Assembly: GCA_963667855.2 (NCBI GenBank)
Contig: CAXXKI010000010.1
Coordinates: 186,001-250,000, forward strand
Direction: 5' to 3'
DNA length: 64,000 nt
Source of the DNA: G963667855 sp963667855
GTDB lineage: Bacteria > Planctomycetota > Phycisphaerae > UBA1845
Shown: positions 16,687 to 27,700 of the stretch, piece by piece
Layout of the letters: every line of letters starts with the position of its first letter
How positions within the stretch are numbered: position 1 is the stretch's first letter
Position numbers and translations under genes: made by a program
The notes under the pieces: generated by a model
Databases searched by the model: none
The model's input: the letters and a program-made list of their open reading frames with translations, nothing else
Told to the model about the DNA's origin: nothing

Positions 16687-18756
16687 TCACGACTGCAATA
16701 TCTTAGCCGCCTCAGTCGCAGGTACCGCGGCATAGTGTAACGGTTCCATACTTGCGGACGCTCTTCCCTGGCTCAGACTGCGTAATTGCGTGGTATACCC
16801 AAACATCTCCGCCAGAGGAACCTCTGCTTTAATAATTCTGGTGTCATCACGCATGTCGGTAGCTGTAATAATCGCCCGGCGAACATTCAAATCAGCATTG
16901 ATGACCCCGAAATAGGAGTCGGGCGTTCTAATCTCCACCGCCATAACCGGTTCCATCAGTTGCGGTTGTCCCGATTCCGCCGCTTGATTGAAAGCCAAAC
17001 GAGCTGCGTTTTCAAATGCCACCTCGGTACTGGCCATATCATCCTGCTCAACACCGGTCAGAATCGCTCGCCAGTTTATCATTGGATAACCAAGTAATGG
17101 GCCACTCAATCCAGCATCGATTACCCCTGTCCTGATCGCGGCAAGGAATTCTTCACTCAAAGCATCCGGCGGCAACTCGCTGGTTACCTGCTCGGATTCC
17201 ACGAGAGTTTCGGTGCAGATCTCCAGCCTCAGTTTGACCGCCGCGAATTGCGGCTTGCCACCAAAATCCTTATCAAAACGGCCTTCTCCGGCGGATGTCG
17301 CCGAAACGGCTTCACGGTATGTGACCCGTGGTTTTCCAATGCGAATACCTACGTTCATATCGGTCATGATCCGCTTGGATAAAACCTCAAGATGCAACTC
17401 TCCCATACCGGAAATAAGCGTCTGCCCGGTCTCCTCGTCCATCCGATAGCGGAAGGTGGGATCCTGCTTGCATAAAGCGTCAAGAGCATCGATCAGCTTA
17501 TCCCTGTCTTTAGACGATGCCGGTTCTATTGATTGGGAAACTACAGTATTCGGGAATTCTATTGACTCCAGAAGTATCGGTCGCTGGGGAGCACAAAGCG
17601 TATGCCCGGTAAGTGCGTCTTTCGGACCGATCACCGCCACGATTTCTCCAGCTTCCGCTTCGGTGAGCGTATCCCTGCGCTTGGCATACATTCGAAACAG
17701 GCGGGTAATATTTTCCTTCTCGCCGGTAACGGAATTGATAACCCGGGAATTGGATTTCAATACTCCGGAATAAATCCTGATGAAATAGAGATCGACCGGT
17801 TTATCACTGATAATTTTAAACACCAATCCGGCGAACGGCTCACTTGAATCATTCTTAAGCTTGATTGGCTTCTTTTTGGAATCCGCCGTAACCCCTTCCA
17901 CTGGGGGCAATTCCAGCGGACAAGGCAGGTAATCACAGATGGCGTCAAGCATCTGTTGCACACCGACGTATTTCAACGACGATCCGCACAACACGGGACA
18001 TAGCAAATTCCCTATTGTCGCTTTCCTCAAAGCACGTTTCAGGTCAGCGACATTTATCTCCTGCTCGGCCAGAAAACTATCGATAAGGAGCTCGTCGGTT
18101 TCGCAAATCCGCTCGACCATTTCCGCCCTGGCAGCTTGTGCATCGGGCAGGTACTCTTCGGGGATTTCGCCAACCTGGAATTTGGAACCGAGGTTGACCT
18201 GATCGAAATAAACCGCCTTCATTTCCATCAGGTCGATCAGTCCTTCCAGCCTGTTCTCCGCGCCGATTGGAATCTGAACGGGGATCGCGTTGGCCCGGAG
18301 CCGATCTCTAATGGAAGCGACGCTGGCGGTAAAGTCCGCTCCAGCCTTGTCCATTTTATTTATGAAACAAATTCGAGGAACATGGTATTTATCCGCCTGG
18401 TGCCAGACCGTCTCGCTTTGAGCTTCCACTCCCTCCTTGGCATCGAAAACAGCCACCGCACCATCCAGGACCCGCAAGGATCGCTCAACTTCCGCGGTAA
18501 AATCAACGTGACCGGGCGTATCGATCAGATTAATCGTGTAACCTTTCCACGGACAGGTAACTGCGGCCGAATATATGGTTATTCCCCGCTTCTGCTCCTG
18601 CTCGTCGAAATCGGTGATAGTGGTCCCTTCATCGACCTCGCCCATGCGATGACTTGCACCGGTATAGAATAGAATGCGTTCAGTGGTGGTCGTTTTGCCC
18701 GCGTCAATATGGGCGGCAATACCGATGTTTCGTAACTGGGTGAGATCCAGACTCAT
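16687..18756 (-). CDS. fusA: Elongation factor G
   Basis: This 689-residue GTPase drives ribosomal translocation. G1 is AHIDAGKTTTTE (residues 15-26), switch I contains the canonical RGITI, G3 is DTPGHVDF and G4 is NKMD. Domains II-V follow in normal order, and domain IV carries the expected GEGRFDKDFGGKPQFAAV-like segment. It is the last gene of the str cluster (rpsL-rpsG-fusA). A strong intrinsic terminator lies between rpsG and this gene, so its expression depends on read-through or on a promoter I could not find in the short remaining leader. AAAAGG lies 8 bases upstream of the ATG. Confidence 0.97.
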   Translation of the reverse strand: MSLDLTQLRNIGIAAHIDAGKTTTTERILFYTGASHRMGEVDEGTTITDFDEQEQKRGITIYSAAVTCPWKGYTINLIDTPGHVDFTAEVERSLRVLDGAVAVFDAKEGVEAQSETVWHQADKYHVPRICFINKMDKAGADFTASVASIRDRLRANAIPVQIPIGAENRLEGLIDLMEMKAVYFDQVNLGSKFQVGEIPEEYLPDAQAARAEMVERICETDELLIDSFLAEQEINVADLKRALRKATIGNLLCPVLCGSSLKYVGVQQMLDAICDYLPCPLELPPVEGVTADSKKKPIKLKNDSSEPFAGLVFKIISDKPVDLYFIRIYSGVLKSNSRVINSVTGEKENITRLFRMYAKRRDTLTEAEAGEIVAVIGPKDALTGHTLCAPQRPILLESIEFPNTVVSQSIEPASSKDRDKLIDALDALCKQDPTFRYRMDEETGQTLISGMGELHLEVLSKRIMTDMNVGIRIGKPRVTYREAVSATSAGEGRFDKDFGGKPQFAAVKLRLEICTETLVESEQVTSELPPDALSEEFLAAIRTGVIDAGLSGPLLGYPMINWRAILTGVEQDDMASTEVAFENAARLAFNQAAESGQPQLMEPVMAVEIRTPDSYFGVINADLNVRRAIITATDMRDDTRIIKAEVPLAEMFGYTTQLRSLSQGRASASMEPLHYAAVPATEAAKILQS

Positions 18757-18811
18757 TAATCTGACCTTTTCTTCATTCCGGAAGACAAAACCCGGAAACG
18801 ATTCACTTCAC

Positions 18812-18844
18812 AAAAAAAAAGGCGACCAACTTTCGAAGGTCGCC
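18812..18844 (-). terminator. Intrinsic terminator or attenuator between rpsG and fusA
   Basis: On the minus strand GGCGACC and GGTCGCC pair (7 bp, 10-base loop whose own ends can add pairs) and are followed immediately by nine T. This is a textbook rho-independent terminator placed 31 bases after the rpsG stop and 55 bases before fusA. Confidence 0.9.
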
Positions 18845-18875
18845 AGCTTGATTCAATCCACTCAGCCCCACAGGG

Positions 18876-19352
18876 CTACCACGCAAAGTGGGCAAAAGCT
18901 TTGTTCGCTTCGGCCATGCGGTGTACGTTCTCCCGCGTGGTCATAGCGGTTCCCTCTCGCTTATACGCATCCAGAAGCTCCTGAGAGAGGAACGCGCTAA
19001 GGGGTTTACCGCTCTTGGCACGTATCGCTTGCAGGACCCAGCGTATCGCCAAAGACTGCTGACGACGCTTATTAACCTGCATGGGAACCTGATAGTTCGA
19101 ACCACCAACTCTCTTGGAGCGAACTTCCACGTTCGGCTTAATATTGTTAATCGCCGTCTCAAACACCTCAAGCGGCGGTACGTCTTTGACGCGCTTGGCA
19201 ATAATATCCATCGCATCGCTGAACACTCGGGTGGCAACCGACTTCTTGCCATCCAACATCAAACAGTTGATGAACTTGGATACCAGCAAGCTGTTAAACT
19301 GCGGATCAATCTTCAACTGCTCTCTTGAACAAGTAAAACTTTTGCGTCCCAT
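18876..19352 (-). CDS. rpsG: 30S ribosomal protein S7
   Basis: The protein is 158 residues from ATG 19352; the open frame extends to a TTG at 19367 but MGRKSF is the family start and is preceded by GGA-rich sequence. S7 nucleates assembly of the 30S head by binding 16S rRNA and lies near the mRNA exit channel. The GGSNYQVPMQV segment, the RAIRWVLQAIRAK-like helix region and the C-terminal REN(V/T)HRMAEANKAFAH(F/Y)AW are all conserved. It sits between rpsL and a terminator that precedes fusA. Confidence 0.96.
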   Translation of the reverse strand: MGRKSFTCSREQLKIDPQFNSLLVSKFINCLMLDGKKSVATRVFSDAMDIIAKRVKDVPPLEVFETAINNIKPNVEVRSKRVGGSNYQVPMQVNKRRQQSLAIRWVLQAIRAKSGKPLSAFLSQELLDAYKREGTAMTTRENVHRMAEANKAFAHFAW

Positions 19353-19556
19353 CGTCCAGCTTTCCAAAAACGTATTTCGTTATTCAAACTTCGCAGCACA
19401 CGCTCCGCGAAGAAACAAGTACTATATTACAACACCCAGTAAAACGCAACACAAGCAATCGCGTCAAAACGGTGACCGTATCCTGCTATACCGGTTACCA
19501 AAGATCAAAAACACGACGATTAATGTCGATCCCCCGCGAGTCACGGGAGCAGCCAC

Positions 19557-19958
19557 TTATTTCTTAGCCCGACGTTTCACACCGTATTTACTACGACCAC
19601 GATTTCGCGGATGTCCCTCTTTATCCGTATCCACTGAGGCACAATCCAAGGCTCCACGAACTACGTGGTAACGAACACCTGGAAGATCTCGAACCCTACC
19701 GCCACGAACCAGCACAATCGAGTGCTCCTGGAGGTTATGATCCACACCGCCAATATAGGCAGATACTTCCTTGCCGTTAGTCAAACGAACACGTGCAACC
19801 TTCCGCAATGCGGAGTTAGGTTTCTTGGGCGTTTGTGTTTTTACCAACAGGCATACACCACGCCTCTGCGGACACTGATCGATGTCACGGACTTTCGACT
19901 TCTTAACGACGTCTTTGCGTCCTTTACCTCTTCGCACCAACTGGTTAATGGTCGGCAT
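19557..19958 (-). CDS. rpsL: 30S ribosomal protein S12, with Arg at the streptomycin position
   Basis: This 133-residue protein begins MPTINQLVRRGR-like and has the conserved decoding loops TPKKPNSALRKVARV and RGGRVRDLPGVRY. S12 monitors codon-anticodon pairing in the 30S A site. The first loop keeps both lysines. In the second loop the usual GGRVKDLPG is GGRVRDLPG: Arg at residue 90 (codon 19689-19691), equivalent to Lys87/88 of Escherichia coli or Mycobacterium, a position where Lys-to-Arg is a known streptomycin-resistance change. The ATG at 19958 is preceded by GAGG. The gene follows rpoC by about 100 bases. Confidence 0.97.
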   Translation of the reverse strand: MPTINQLVRRGKGRKDVVKKSKVRDIDQCPQRRGVCLLVKTQTPKKPNSALRKVARVRLTNGKEVSAYIGGVDHNLQEHSIVLVRGGRVRDLPGVRYHVVRGALDCASVDTDKEGHPRNRGRSKYGVKRRAKK

Positions 19959-20060
19959 CTTTTTCCTCTTCGTTGGGCACTCTTATCGAAGCGCCTTATC
20001 TCAACACCGGGCTTTCGCCCCATCAAAAACTTACCGCGACACAATATCCGCCGGGCAACA

Positions 20061-23000
20061 TCATTCCGCCAGACCTTCACTGCCAGCCTGATCATCCGCC
20101 GACGATTGTACAGAGTCCCCTAGTTTAGAAGAATCGCTGAAACTTTCAACCTCTGTCACGATCGGACGTGACTGTTGGTTGTCAAATATTTCCGATATTG
20201 GCTCTGCAGTCGATATAACTGGAACACTCAAATGCGAAACAGGCTGCAAAGGCGTGTCACCAGGCAAGGAAGCCATCGCGTTCGCCGCAGATCCCACTCC
20301 CACCACTGCTTCGGCCGGCAGATCCTCTGGAAGCGGCAATGGCTCACCCTTCAGATCGACTTGCATCGTTAAGTACGGCTTGAATCCAGTGCCCGCAGGA
20401 ATCAAATGTCCGAGAATAACATTCTCCTTTAGCCCTAACAGCGGATCGTTGGCCCCTGCCAGCGACGCCTCTGTCAGCACCTTAGTCGTTTCCTGGAAAC
20501 TTGCGGCCGAAATGAACGACTCGCTGGACAAGCTTGCCTTGGTAATACCGAGCAGCAGCGTAGTGGCTACAGCCGGCTTAGGCCTCTTGCCTTTGGCGGG
20601 TTCGCCACCTTCATCCTCAACCGCCTCGTTGGCCTCAGTAAGATCGCTCTTAAGGACGATTTCACCCTCACTGAAATCGGTATCGCCAGCGACCGTTACA
20701 ATAACACTATTGGCCAACCTTTCGTTTTCCTGGCGGAACTTGAATTTATCCACCACGTCACCCGGCAGGAAAATAGAATCGCCCGGATTCTCTATCTTAA
20801 CCTTCCGGAGCATCTGCGTGATAACAACCTCCAGGTGCTTATCGCTAATGGACACGTTCTGAGCACGATATACCGACTGAACCTCCGCCAGCAGGTAATC
20901 CTGGAGTATTTCATCTCCCTTGATCCTCAGAATGTCCTGCGGGATCATCGGGCCTTCGATCAGCGGATCACCCGCGTCCACCTGGTCACCTGCATGGACA
21001 AGCAACTGCTTATCCTGCGGCACGTGGTGTTCCTTCTCCATACCGCTCTTTTCGTTACGAACGACGATAGTCATCTTGCCGCGTCGTTTTTCCGCTCGAA
21101 TTTCCACGATTCCGGATATCTCAGCCAGCACTGCCGGCTCTTTCGGCTTTCTTGCCTCGACAATTTCCGTAACTCGCGGCAAACCTCCGGTGATATCCTG
21201 AGTACCACTCATTGCCCGCGGCTGACGGGCAAGCAACATACCTGGCTTGATCTCCTGACCTTCCGCAACTTCAATGCGGGCCTTGGCCGGCAGATAGTGG
21301 TAATCCAGAACGCGTCCTTCAGAATCCTCGATCACGATCTGCGGGTGCTTTTCGCCCTTATGCTCGACAACCACGTATTTCTTGGTTGCCTGCTCCTCCT
21401 CCACCCGTACGGTTTCACCTTCATCGATATCCTGGAACCGGATGAAACCTTCGATTTCCGCGAGAATCGGTGTGAGGTGAGTATCCCAGGTCACAAGGGA
21501 CGTTTTGGGTTCTACAGTATCCCCTTCCTTCACCAGTAACTCAGCACCGTAAGGTACCTTATACCTCTCAAGCTCTCGACCTTTCTCGTCCGCAATGGCG
21601 ATTTCACCATTTCTTTTCAAGGCTACGGTACGGGCGGGATTACCGTCCATCTCCGGCACTGTTACCGCGTTGATTTCGTGGAACGAAACCACACCTGCCT
21701 GAATATTGCGAAGGACGTTATCGACAACGTCACGCGATGCTACACCACCAGTATGGAAAGTACGCATTGTCAGCTGTGTACCCGGCTCACCAATTGACTG
21801 GGCGGCAATGATGCCGACCGCCAGTCCTTCTTCCGCAAGTCGACCGGTGGACATATCCAGACCATAACACTTGGCACAGCAACCTATTGCACTTTCACAT
21901 GTCAGGGGGCTGCGAACCCGAATCTTGTCCAGACCAAGCTCTTCTATACCTTTGGCCGCATCAAGCGTTATAACCTCGTTCTCGCCTACAATCAGTCGAT
22001 CCGTTACCGGATTCCTGATCGAATCCCGGGCAACTCTGCCGATAATTCTCTCGCGAAGGGTGATATCAACATCTTCACCTTTGTATACAGCGGATTTGGT
22101 TATACCCTGAATCGTGCCACAATCGATTTCATTAATGATGACGTTCTGTACAACGTCTGCCAGTTTACGCGTCAGGTATCCTGAGTCCGCCGTCTTCAGA
22201 GCGGTATCGGCCAATCCCTTACGAGCACCGTGTGTTGAACTGAAATACTCAAGTACGCTCAGCCCCTCACGGAAGTTGGATTTAATCGGCGTCTCAATGA
22301 TCTCACCGGACGGCTTGGCCATTAGAGCACGCATACCCGCAAGCTGCCGAATCTGATCAACACTACCACGAGCCCCGGATTCGGTCATCAGGAACACAGG
22401 GTTCAGGTACGGTGCAGAACCCTCGTCTCCGACACTCGCGTAGCGACCGTCTACGTATCTTCTGTCCGCCCGGAGCTCTTTCATCATCTCTTCAGTGACT
22501 TGCTCACGAGCGTGAATCCATACGTCGATCAACTGATTGTACCGTTCCAACTTGGTGAGCGCCCCTTGCGAGAAACTACGCTCGACGCGGTCAACCTTCT
22601 TCTGCCCTTCGTCGATGATTTTCTGCTTCTTTCTGGGAGTTCGCATATCGTTCACGCCAAAGGAAAGACCCGCCAGAGTACTATGCTTGAAACCGAGTGA
22701 TTTAATATTATCCAGCAGATCAATCGTATCCGACCGCCCTAGCTGAGCGTGACAATCAGCGATCACGCGGGCCGCTCCCCTTTGGGATAACGAGTAGTTG
22801 TACAGCGGCATCGCCAACGGGAGAATGTCATTAAACATCAAACGCCCCACAGTGGTCACCACTATCCTGGACTTCCCAACCGGCTCCGGACCGGATTCGG
22901 CCGAATTAATTATGTGGGTTCGACCGATACGAACGCGAATCCTGTCATGAATGCCGATCTTATTCAGCGAATAGGCCAATAGCGCCTCATGCTCATCGGT

Positions 23001-24575
23001 AAACACCATCATGTCCTTCTCTTCGATCTCAGGACTGACATGATCGGTGGTCAGGTAGAAAATCCCCATCACGATATCCTGCGACGGAGACATGATCGGA
23101 GTTCCGTTCGCCGGTGAGAAGATGTTATTGGTGGCCAGCATGAGTACATGGGTTTCCGCCTGGGCCTCCACCGACAGCGGCAGGTGCACTGCCATCTGGT
23201 CACCGTCGAAGTCCGCATTGAACCCACGACATACCAACGGTGAGATCTTAATCGCGTTGCCTTCGACCAGAATCGGCTCGAACGCCTGAATACCCATCCT
23301 GTGCAGCGTTGGAGCACGGTTCAACATTACCGGGTGATTGCGAATAACCTCTTCAAGGATATCCCAAATCTCCTGGTCCCGCCGCTCAAGCATCCTTTTG
23401 GCGCTCTTAATCGTGTCAGCCAGCCCGCGCTCCTTGAACTTCCGGATAATAAACGGCTGATACAATTCCAACGCTATTTTCTTGGGAAGACCACACTGGT
23501 CGATTCTCAGTTCCGGACCGACAACGATTACCGACCGAGCCGAGTAGTCCACTCGCTTGCCCAGAAGATTCTCGCGGAATCGCCCCTGCTTTCCTTTGAT
23601 CATGTCCGTCAGCGATTTCAGCGGACGGTTACTTGAGCCGAGTACCGGGCGACGGCAGCGGCCGTTGTCGAACAAAGCATCCACAGCCTGTTGCAACATT
23701 CGCTTTTCGTTCTGGATAATGACCTCGGGCGCGTTTAGATCCACCAGTTTTTTCAACCGGTTATTACGGTTGATGATTCTTCGATACAGATCGTTCAGAT
23801 CGCTGGTGGCGAAATTGCCACTTTCCAGCAGAACCAACGGACGCAAATCAGGAGGAATAACCGGAATGACCTCCATCATCATCCACGATGGATCGTTATC
23901 CGAATTACGAACCGCTTCGATGATTCTCAACCGCTTCGACAGGTCCTTGGTTTTCTGTTTGCTTGAGGTCTTGGAAATCTCTTCCCGCAATTCCAGCGAC
24001 AACTGGGCGAGATCCAATCCTCTCAACAGTTCGCCAACCGCTTCCGCCCCCATACCGGCCGTAAACGATGAACCGTATTTCTCTCGGGCAGCTCGAAACT
24101 CCTCTTCCGTCAGGAGTTGCATGGGTTTGAGCGGGGTATCACCAGGATCTATTACCGCATAATCCTGAAAATAGATCACCTTTTCCAGGCTGCTGGTCTT
24201 CATTCCCAGGAGATTTCCCAACCGGGAAGGCATGGCCTTTAAAAACCATATATGAACCACCGGGGCCGCCAGGTTTATGTGCCCCATACGTTTGCGCCGT
24301 ACACGCGAATGCGTAACCTTAACACCGCATCGGTCACAAATGATACCTTTGTGTTTTGTACCCTTGTACTTACCGCACGAACACTGCCAATCCCGCTCCG
24401 GACCAAAAATCCGTTCGCAGAACAAGCCGTCCTTCTCGGCACGATACGTCCGGTAGTTGATTGTTTCCGGTTTCTTCACCTCGCCAAAAGACCAACTGCG
24501 AATATCGTTGGGACTGGCAAGTTGAATCTTCACACTACCGTAGTCATTGATCCGATCGTATATGTTGTCTACCAT
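20061..24575 (-). CDS. rpoC: DNA-directed RNA polymerase subunit beta'
   Basis: At 1504 residues this is a full-length beta' subunit. The N-terminal zinc ribbon CSCGKYKGTKHKGIICDRCG, the active-site loop NADFDGDQMAVH with the three Mg-binding Asp, and the second zinc site CESAIGCCAKC are intact. The C-terminal region after the conserved GHLIPAGTG motif carries an acidic, Pro/Ser-rich extension of about 100 residues with no homology I recognise. It lies 220 bases downstream of rpoB in the same transcription direction and ahead of rpsL. Confidence 0.98.
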   Translation of the reverse strand: MVDNIYDRINDYGSVKIQLASPNDIRSWSFGEVKKPETINYRTYRAEKDGLFCERIFGPERDWQCSCGKYKGTKHKGIICDRCGVKVTHSRVRRKRMGHINLAAPVVHIWFLKAMPSRLGNLLGMKTSSLEKVIYFQDYAVIDPGDTPLKPMQLLTEEEFRAAREKYGSSFTAGMGAEAVGELLRGLDLAQLSLELREEISKTSSKQKTKDLSKRLRIIEAVRNSDNDPSWMMMEVIPVIPPDLRPLVLLESGNFATSDLNDLYRRIINRNNRLKKLVDLNAPEVIIQNEKRMLQQAVDALFDNGRCRRPVLGSSNRPLKSLTDMIKGKQGRFRENLLGKRVDYSARSVIVVGPELRIDQCGLPKKIALELYQPFIIRKFKERGLADTIKSAKRMLERRDQEIWDILEEVIRNHPVMLNRAPTLHRMGIQAFEPILVEGNAIKISPLVCRGFNADFDGDQMAVHLPLSVEAQAETHVLMLATNNIFSPANGTPIMSPSQDIVMGIFYLTTDHVSPEIEEKDMMVFTDEHEALLAYSLNKIGIHDRIRVRIGRTHIINSAESGPEPVGKSRIVVTTVGRLMFNDILPLAMPLYNYSLSQRGAARVIADCHAQLGRSDTIDLLDNIKSLGFKHSTLAGLSFGVNDMRTPRKKQKIIDEGQKKVDRVERSFSQGALTKLERYNQLIDVWIHAREQVTEEMMKELRADRRYVDGRYASVGDEGSAPYLNPVFLMTESGARGSVDQIRQLAGMRALMAKPSGEIIETPIKSNFREGLSVLEYFSSTHGARKGLADTALKTADSGYLTRKLADVVQNVIINEIDCGTIQGITKSAVYKGEDVDITLRERIIGRVARDSIRNPVTDRLIVGENEVITLDAAKGIEELGLDKIRVRSPLTCESAIGCCAKCYGLDMSTGRLAEEGLAVGIIAAQSIGEPGTQLTMRTFHTGGVASRDVVDNVLRNIQAGVVSFHEINAVTVPEMDGNPARTVALKRNGEIAIADEKGRELERYKVPYGAELLVKEGDTVEPKTSLVTWDTHLTPILAEIEGFIRFQDIDEGETVRVEEEQATKKYVVVEHKGEKHPQIVIEDSEGRVLDYHYLPAKARIEVAEGQEIKPGMLLARQPRAMSGTQDITGGLPRVTEIVEARKPKEPAVLAEISGIVEIRAEKRRGKMTIVVRNEKSGMEKEHHVPQDKQLLVHAGDQVDAGDPLIEGPMIPQDILRIKGDEILQDYLLAEVQSVYRAQNVSISDKHLEVVITQMLRKVKIENPGDSIFLPGDVVDKFKFRQENERLANSVIVTVAGDTDFSEGEIVLKSDLTEANEAVEDEGGEPAKGKRPKPAVATTLLLGITKASLSSESFISAASFQETTKVLTEASLAGANDPLLGLKENVILGHLIPAGTGFKPYLTMQVDLKGEPLPLPEDLPAEAVVGVGSAANAMASLPGDTPLQPVSHLSVPVISTAEPISEIFDNQQSRPIVTEVESFSDSSKLGDSVQSSADDQAGSEGLAE

Positions 24576-24795
24576 TTTTTCGGACGCCTTTTCGAACCGG
24601 AAATCTATTCCGTATGGTAAATCTGCCGGTACTCACCTTAACCGAGTACCACTTGGTTATTCCCTATTTGGCCGCAATCTCACAGGCAATTTCGAATAAT
24701 TTCCAGCAACCATATTTATCCGACAGCCACCAGACCGCTACCTCTATCAAGCAGGCAATTCGCCACCCAATCAATGCAATGCGAAAACGCCAACT

Positions 24796-27700
24796 TTAGA
24801 TAATCCGCTTCTTTTCCAGCTGGATATTGAGTCCCAGACCTCGAATCTCGTTACAAAGCACATCAAACGAAACCGGAGTTCCCGCTTCCAGTGAATTCCT
24901 GCCACGAACCATTGATTCGTAAATCTTGGTCCGTCCCTCGACATCGTCACTCTTAACGGTCAGAAGTTCCTGCAGTGTGTAAGCGGCACCATACGCTTCC
25001 AGACCCCAAACCTCCATTTCACCAAACCGCTGTCCACCCGTACGGGCTTTTCCGCCCAGCGGCTGCTGCGTGATAAGGCTATAGGGTCCGGTAGCACGGG
25101 CGTGAATCTTGTCGTCCACCAGGTGATCAAGTTTCAGCATGTACATGCAACCTACAGTGACCTTCTCATCGAACGGTTCACCGGTACGGCCATCATGGAC
25201 GCGAACCTTGCCGCCATAAGGCATTTCCACAAAGACCTCACGCGATTCGCCCGCCTGCCTGATTGCCTCATGATTCGTTTGTCTCTCGCGGACGTATTCG
25301 TTTGCTTCCTCGATGCATTCGTGTACTTCGTCTTCAGTCGCACCATCAAACACAGGCGTAATCGCCTGGAAGCCAAGAATCTTGGCAGCCCAGCCAAGGT
25401 GCGTTTCCAGAATCTGACCAACATTCATACGAGACGGCACGCCCAGTGGATTCAAGCAAATATCCACCGGTGTTCCGTCCTCGAGGAAAGGCATATCCTC
25501 TTCCGCGAGAATTCTGGCAATAACACCCTTGTTACCATGGCGACCGGCCATCTTGTCACCAACTGACAAACGACGCTTGGTGGCAATGTAAACCTTTACC
25601 ATTTCCAACACGCCCGACGGCAGCTCGTCGCCCCGCTTCATCTGGGCAACCTTGCGATCACGTTCCTCCATCAGTTCGCTAATGCGGGTCCAGTATTTGC
25701 TGACGACATCGAGAGCGGCTGGCTCCGAAGTGGCTTTTTTAACCCATCGCAAATCACCACTTCGAACCTGCTCGGTTATCGCGTCAATCTGCTCCAGAAG
25801 CACTTCGATGATGTCGCTGTGACCAACCTTCTGCCGGGTGTTGGGGTCGACCATCGGCTCGCCACCGATCTCCTCGATTTCCCCGCACATCTGCTGGAAA
25901 ACCTTACATATTTTCTCGTTGGCATTCGTCGAAAAAGCAGTCATTTCTTCCTGCAACTGCGTCTTTTGATCATCAGTCATATGCATCCTGCGGCTGAATC
26001 TCTTGGTATCTATTACGATACCTTCAACCCCCGCGGGAACTTCCAGCGAATCGTTTTTCACGTCTTCACCGGCTCTGCCGAAAATGGCATGCAGCAGTTT
26101 TTCTTCCGGACTCAGTTCCGTCTTGGATTTCGGGCAAACCTTACCGACGAGAATATCTCCCGGACCTACCTGCGTACCCACGCGAACCACTCCGGAATCA
26201 TCCAGATTGCTCAATGCCCGCTCGGACACATTGGGAATATCAGAAGTGAATTCCTCGCGGCCCAGTTTGGTTTCGCGTATCTCGACATCATACGAATCGA
26301 TATGAATACTGGTGAAAACGTCATCCTTGACCAATCGCTCGTTAATAAGGATGGCATCCTCGAAATTGTAGCCGTCAAAGGTCATAAACGCGACGAGCAG
26401 ACTCTTACCCAACGATAATTCACCGTTTTTCGTCGCCGGACCGTCGGCGATAATCTCATCTTTCTTAACCTGCTGGCCTTTTCTGACAATTACCTTCTGG
26501 TTAAGACAGGTTCGCTCGTTCAAACCTTCGAACTTACGCAGTACATATTCATCGGTTCCGTTGATTATGATACGGTCCGCGTCTACATACGTCACTTCAC
26601 CGTCCTGCTCCGCCCGAATCACCATTCCGCTGTTCGCGGCAACAGCCTTCTCCATGCCCGTGCCCACAATCGGAGGCGAAACCCGAAGAAGCGGTACGGC
26701 CTGACGTTGCATGTTTGAACCCATCAGAGCCCGGTTTGCATCGTCGTGCTCAAGGAACGGGATCAGCGACGCGGAAACACCAACAGTCTGTTTTGGGGAA
26801 ATATCTACATAATCTACTTCAGTACTGTCCGTCGATGTCAGATCACCATATGCGCGAACGATTTGCGGTCCCGACTCGATCCTGTTCCCGTTATCTGTAA
26901 TCGCCTCCGGTGGAGCGAGAATCTGCCTCATCTCCTCATCCGCACGCAGGTAAGTGGCTTCGGAAGCCACCTCACCCGTTTTCTCCACTTTTCGATAAGG
27001 AGTAATCAGGAATCCATAATCATCGACAGCGCTATAAATCGCCAAAGACGCAATCAAGCCGATGTTCGTACCTTCAGGCGTTTCAATCGGGCAAATGCGT
27101 CCATAGTGGGAAATATGCACGTCACGAACTTCAAAGCCGGCTCGTTTACGATTCAATCCACCTGGTCCCAGAGCCGACAGTCTTCGCTCATGGGTTAACT
27201 GACTCAGAGGATTGGTCTGGTCGACAACCTGCGACAACTCGCCACGTCCAAAGAAGAACTCTATGGCCGAACTGATGGACTTACTGTTGATCAACTCGGC
27301 AATTCGACTTAATTCGTCCGGATTACGCAGACTCATCCGCTCCGTAACCGTTCTCCTTAACTTGAGGAATCCCTTACGCAACTCCTCTGTCGCCAGTTCA
27401 TCAATCGTTCGAAGTCGCCGGTTACCCAGGTGGTCAATATCGTCCACCTCAAACGCAGCTTCTCCGGTTCTCAATAGAAGCAAATAACTCAGACAGCTGA
27501 TGAGATCGTTGACCGTAAGGGTCATCACCTCATCGTCCGCGTCCACCTCCAGCTTGCGATTCAGGCGGAACCGCCCCACCTTACCCAGGCGATAACGGTT
27601 TTCGTCATAGAATTTCTCTTCAAAGAGCTTTCTCGCTTTTTCAAGCTGCGGCGGGTTGCCCGGACGAAGGCGGGCGTAAATCTTCAAAAGCGCGTCATCG

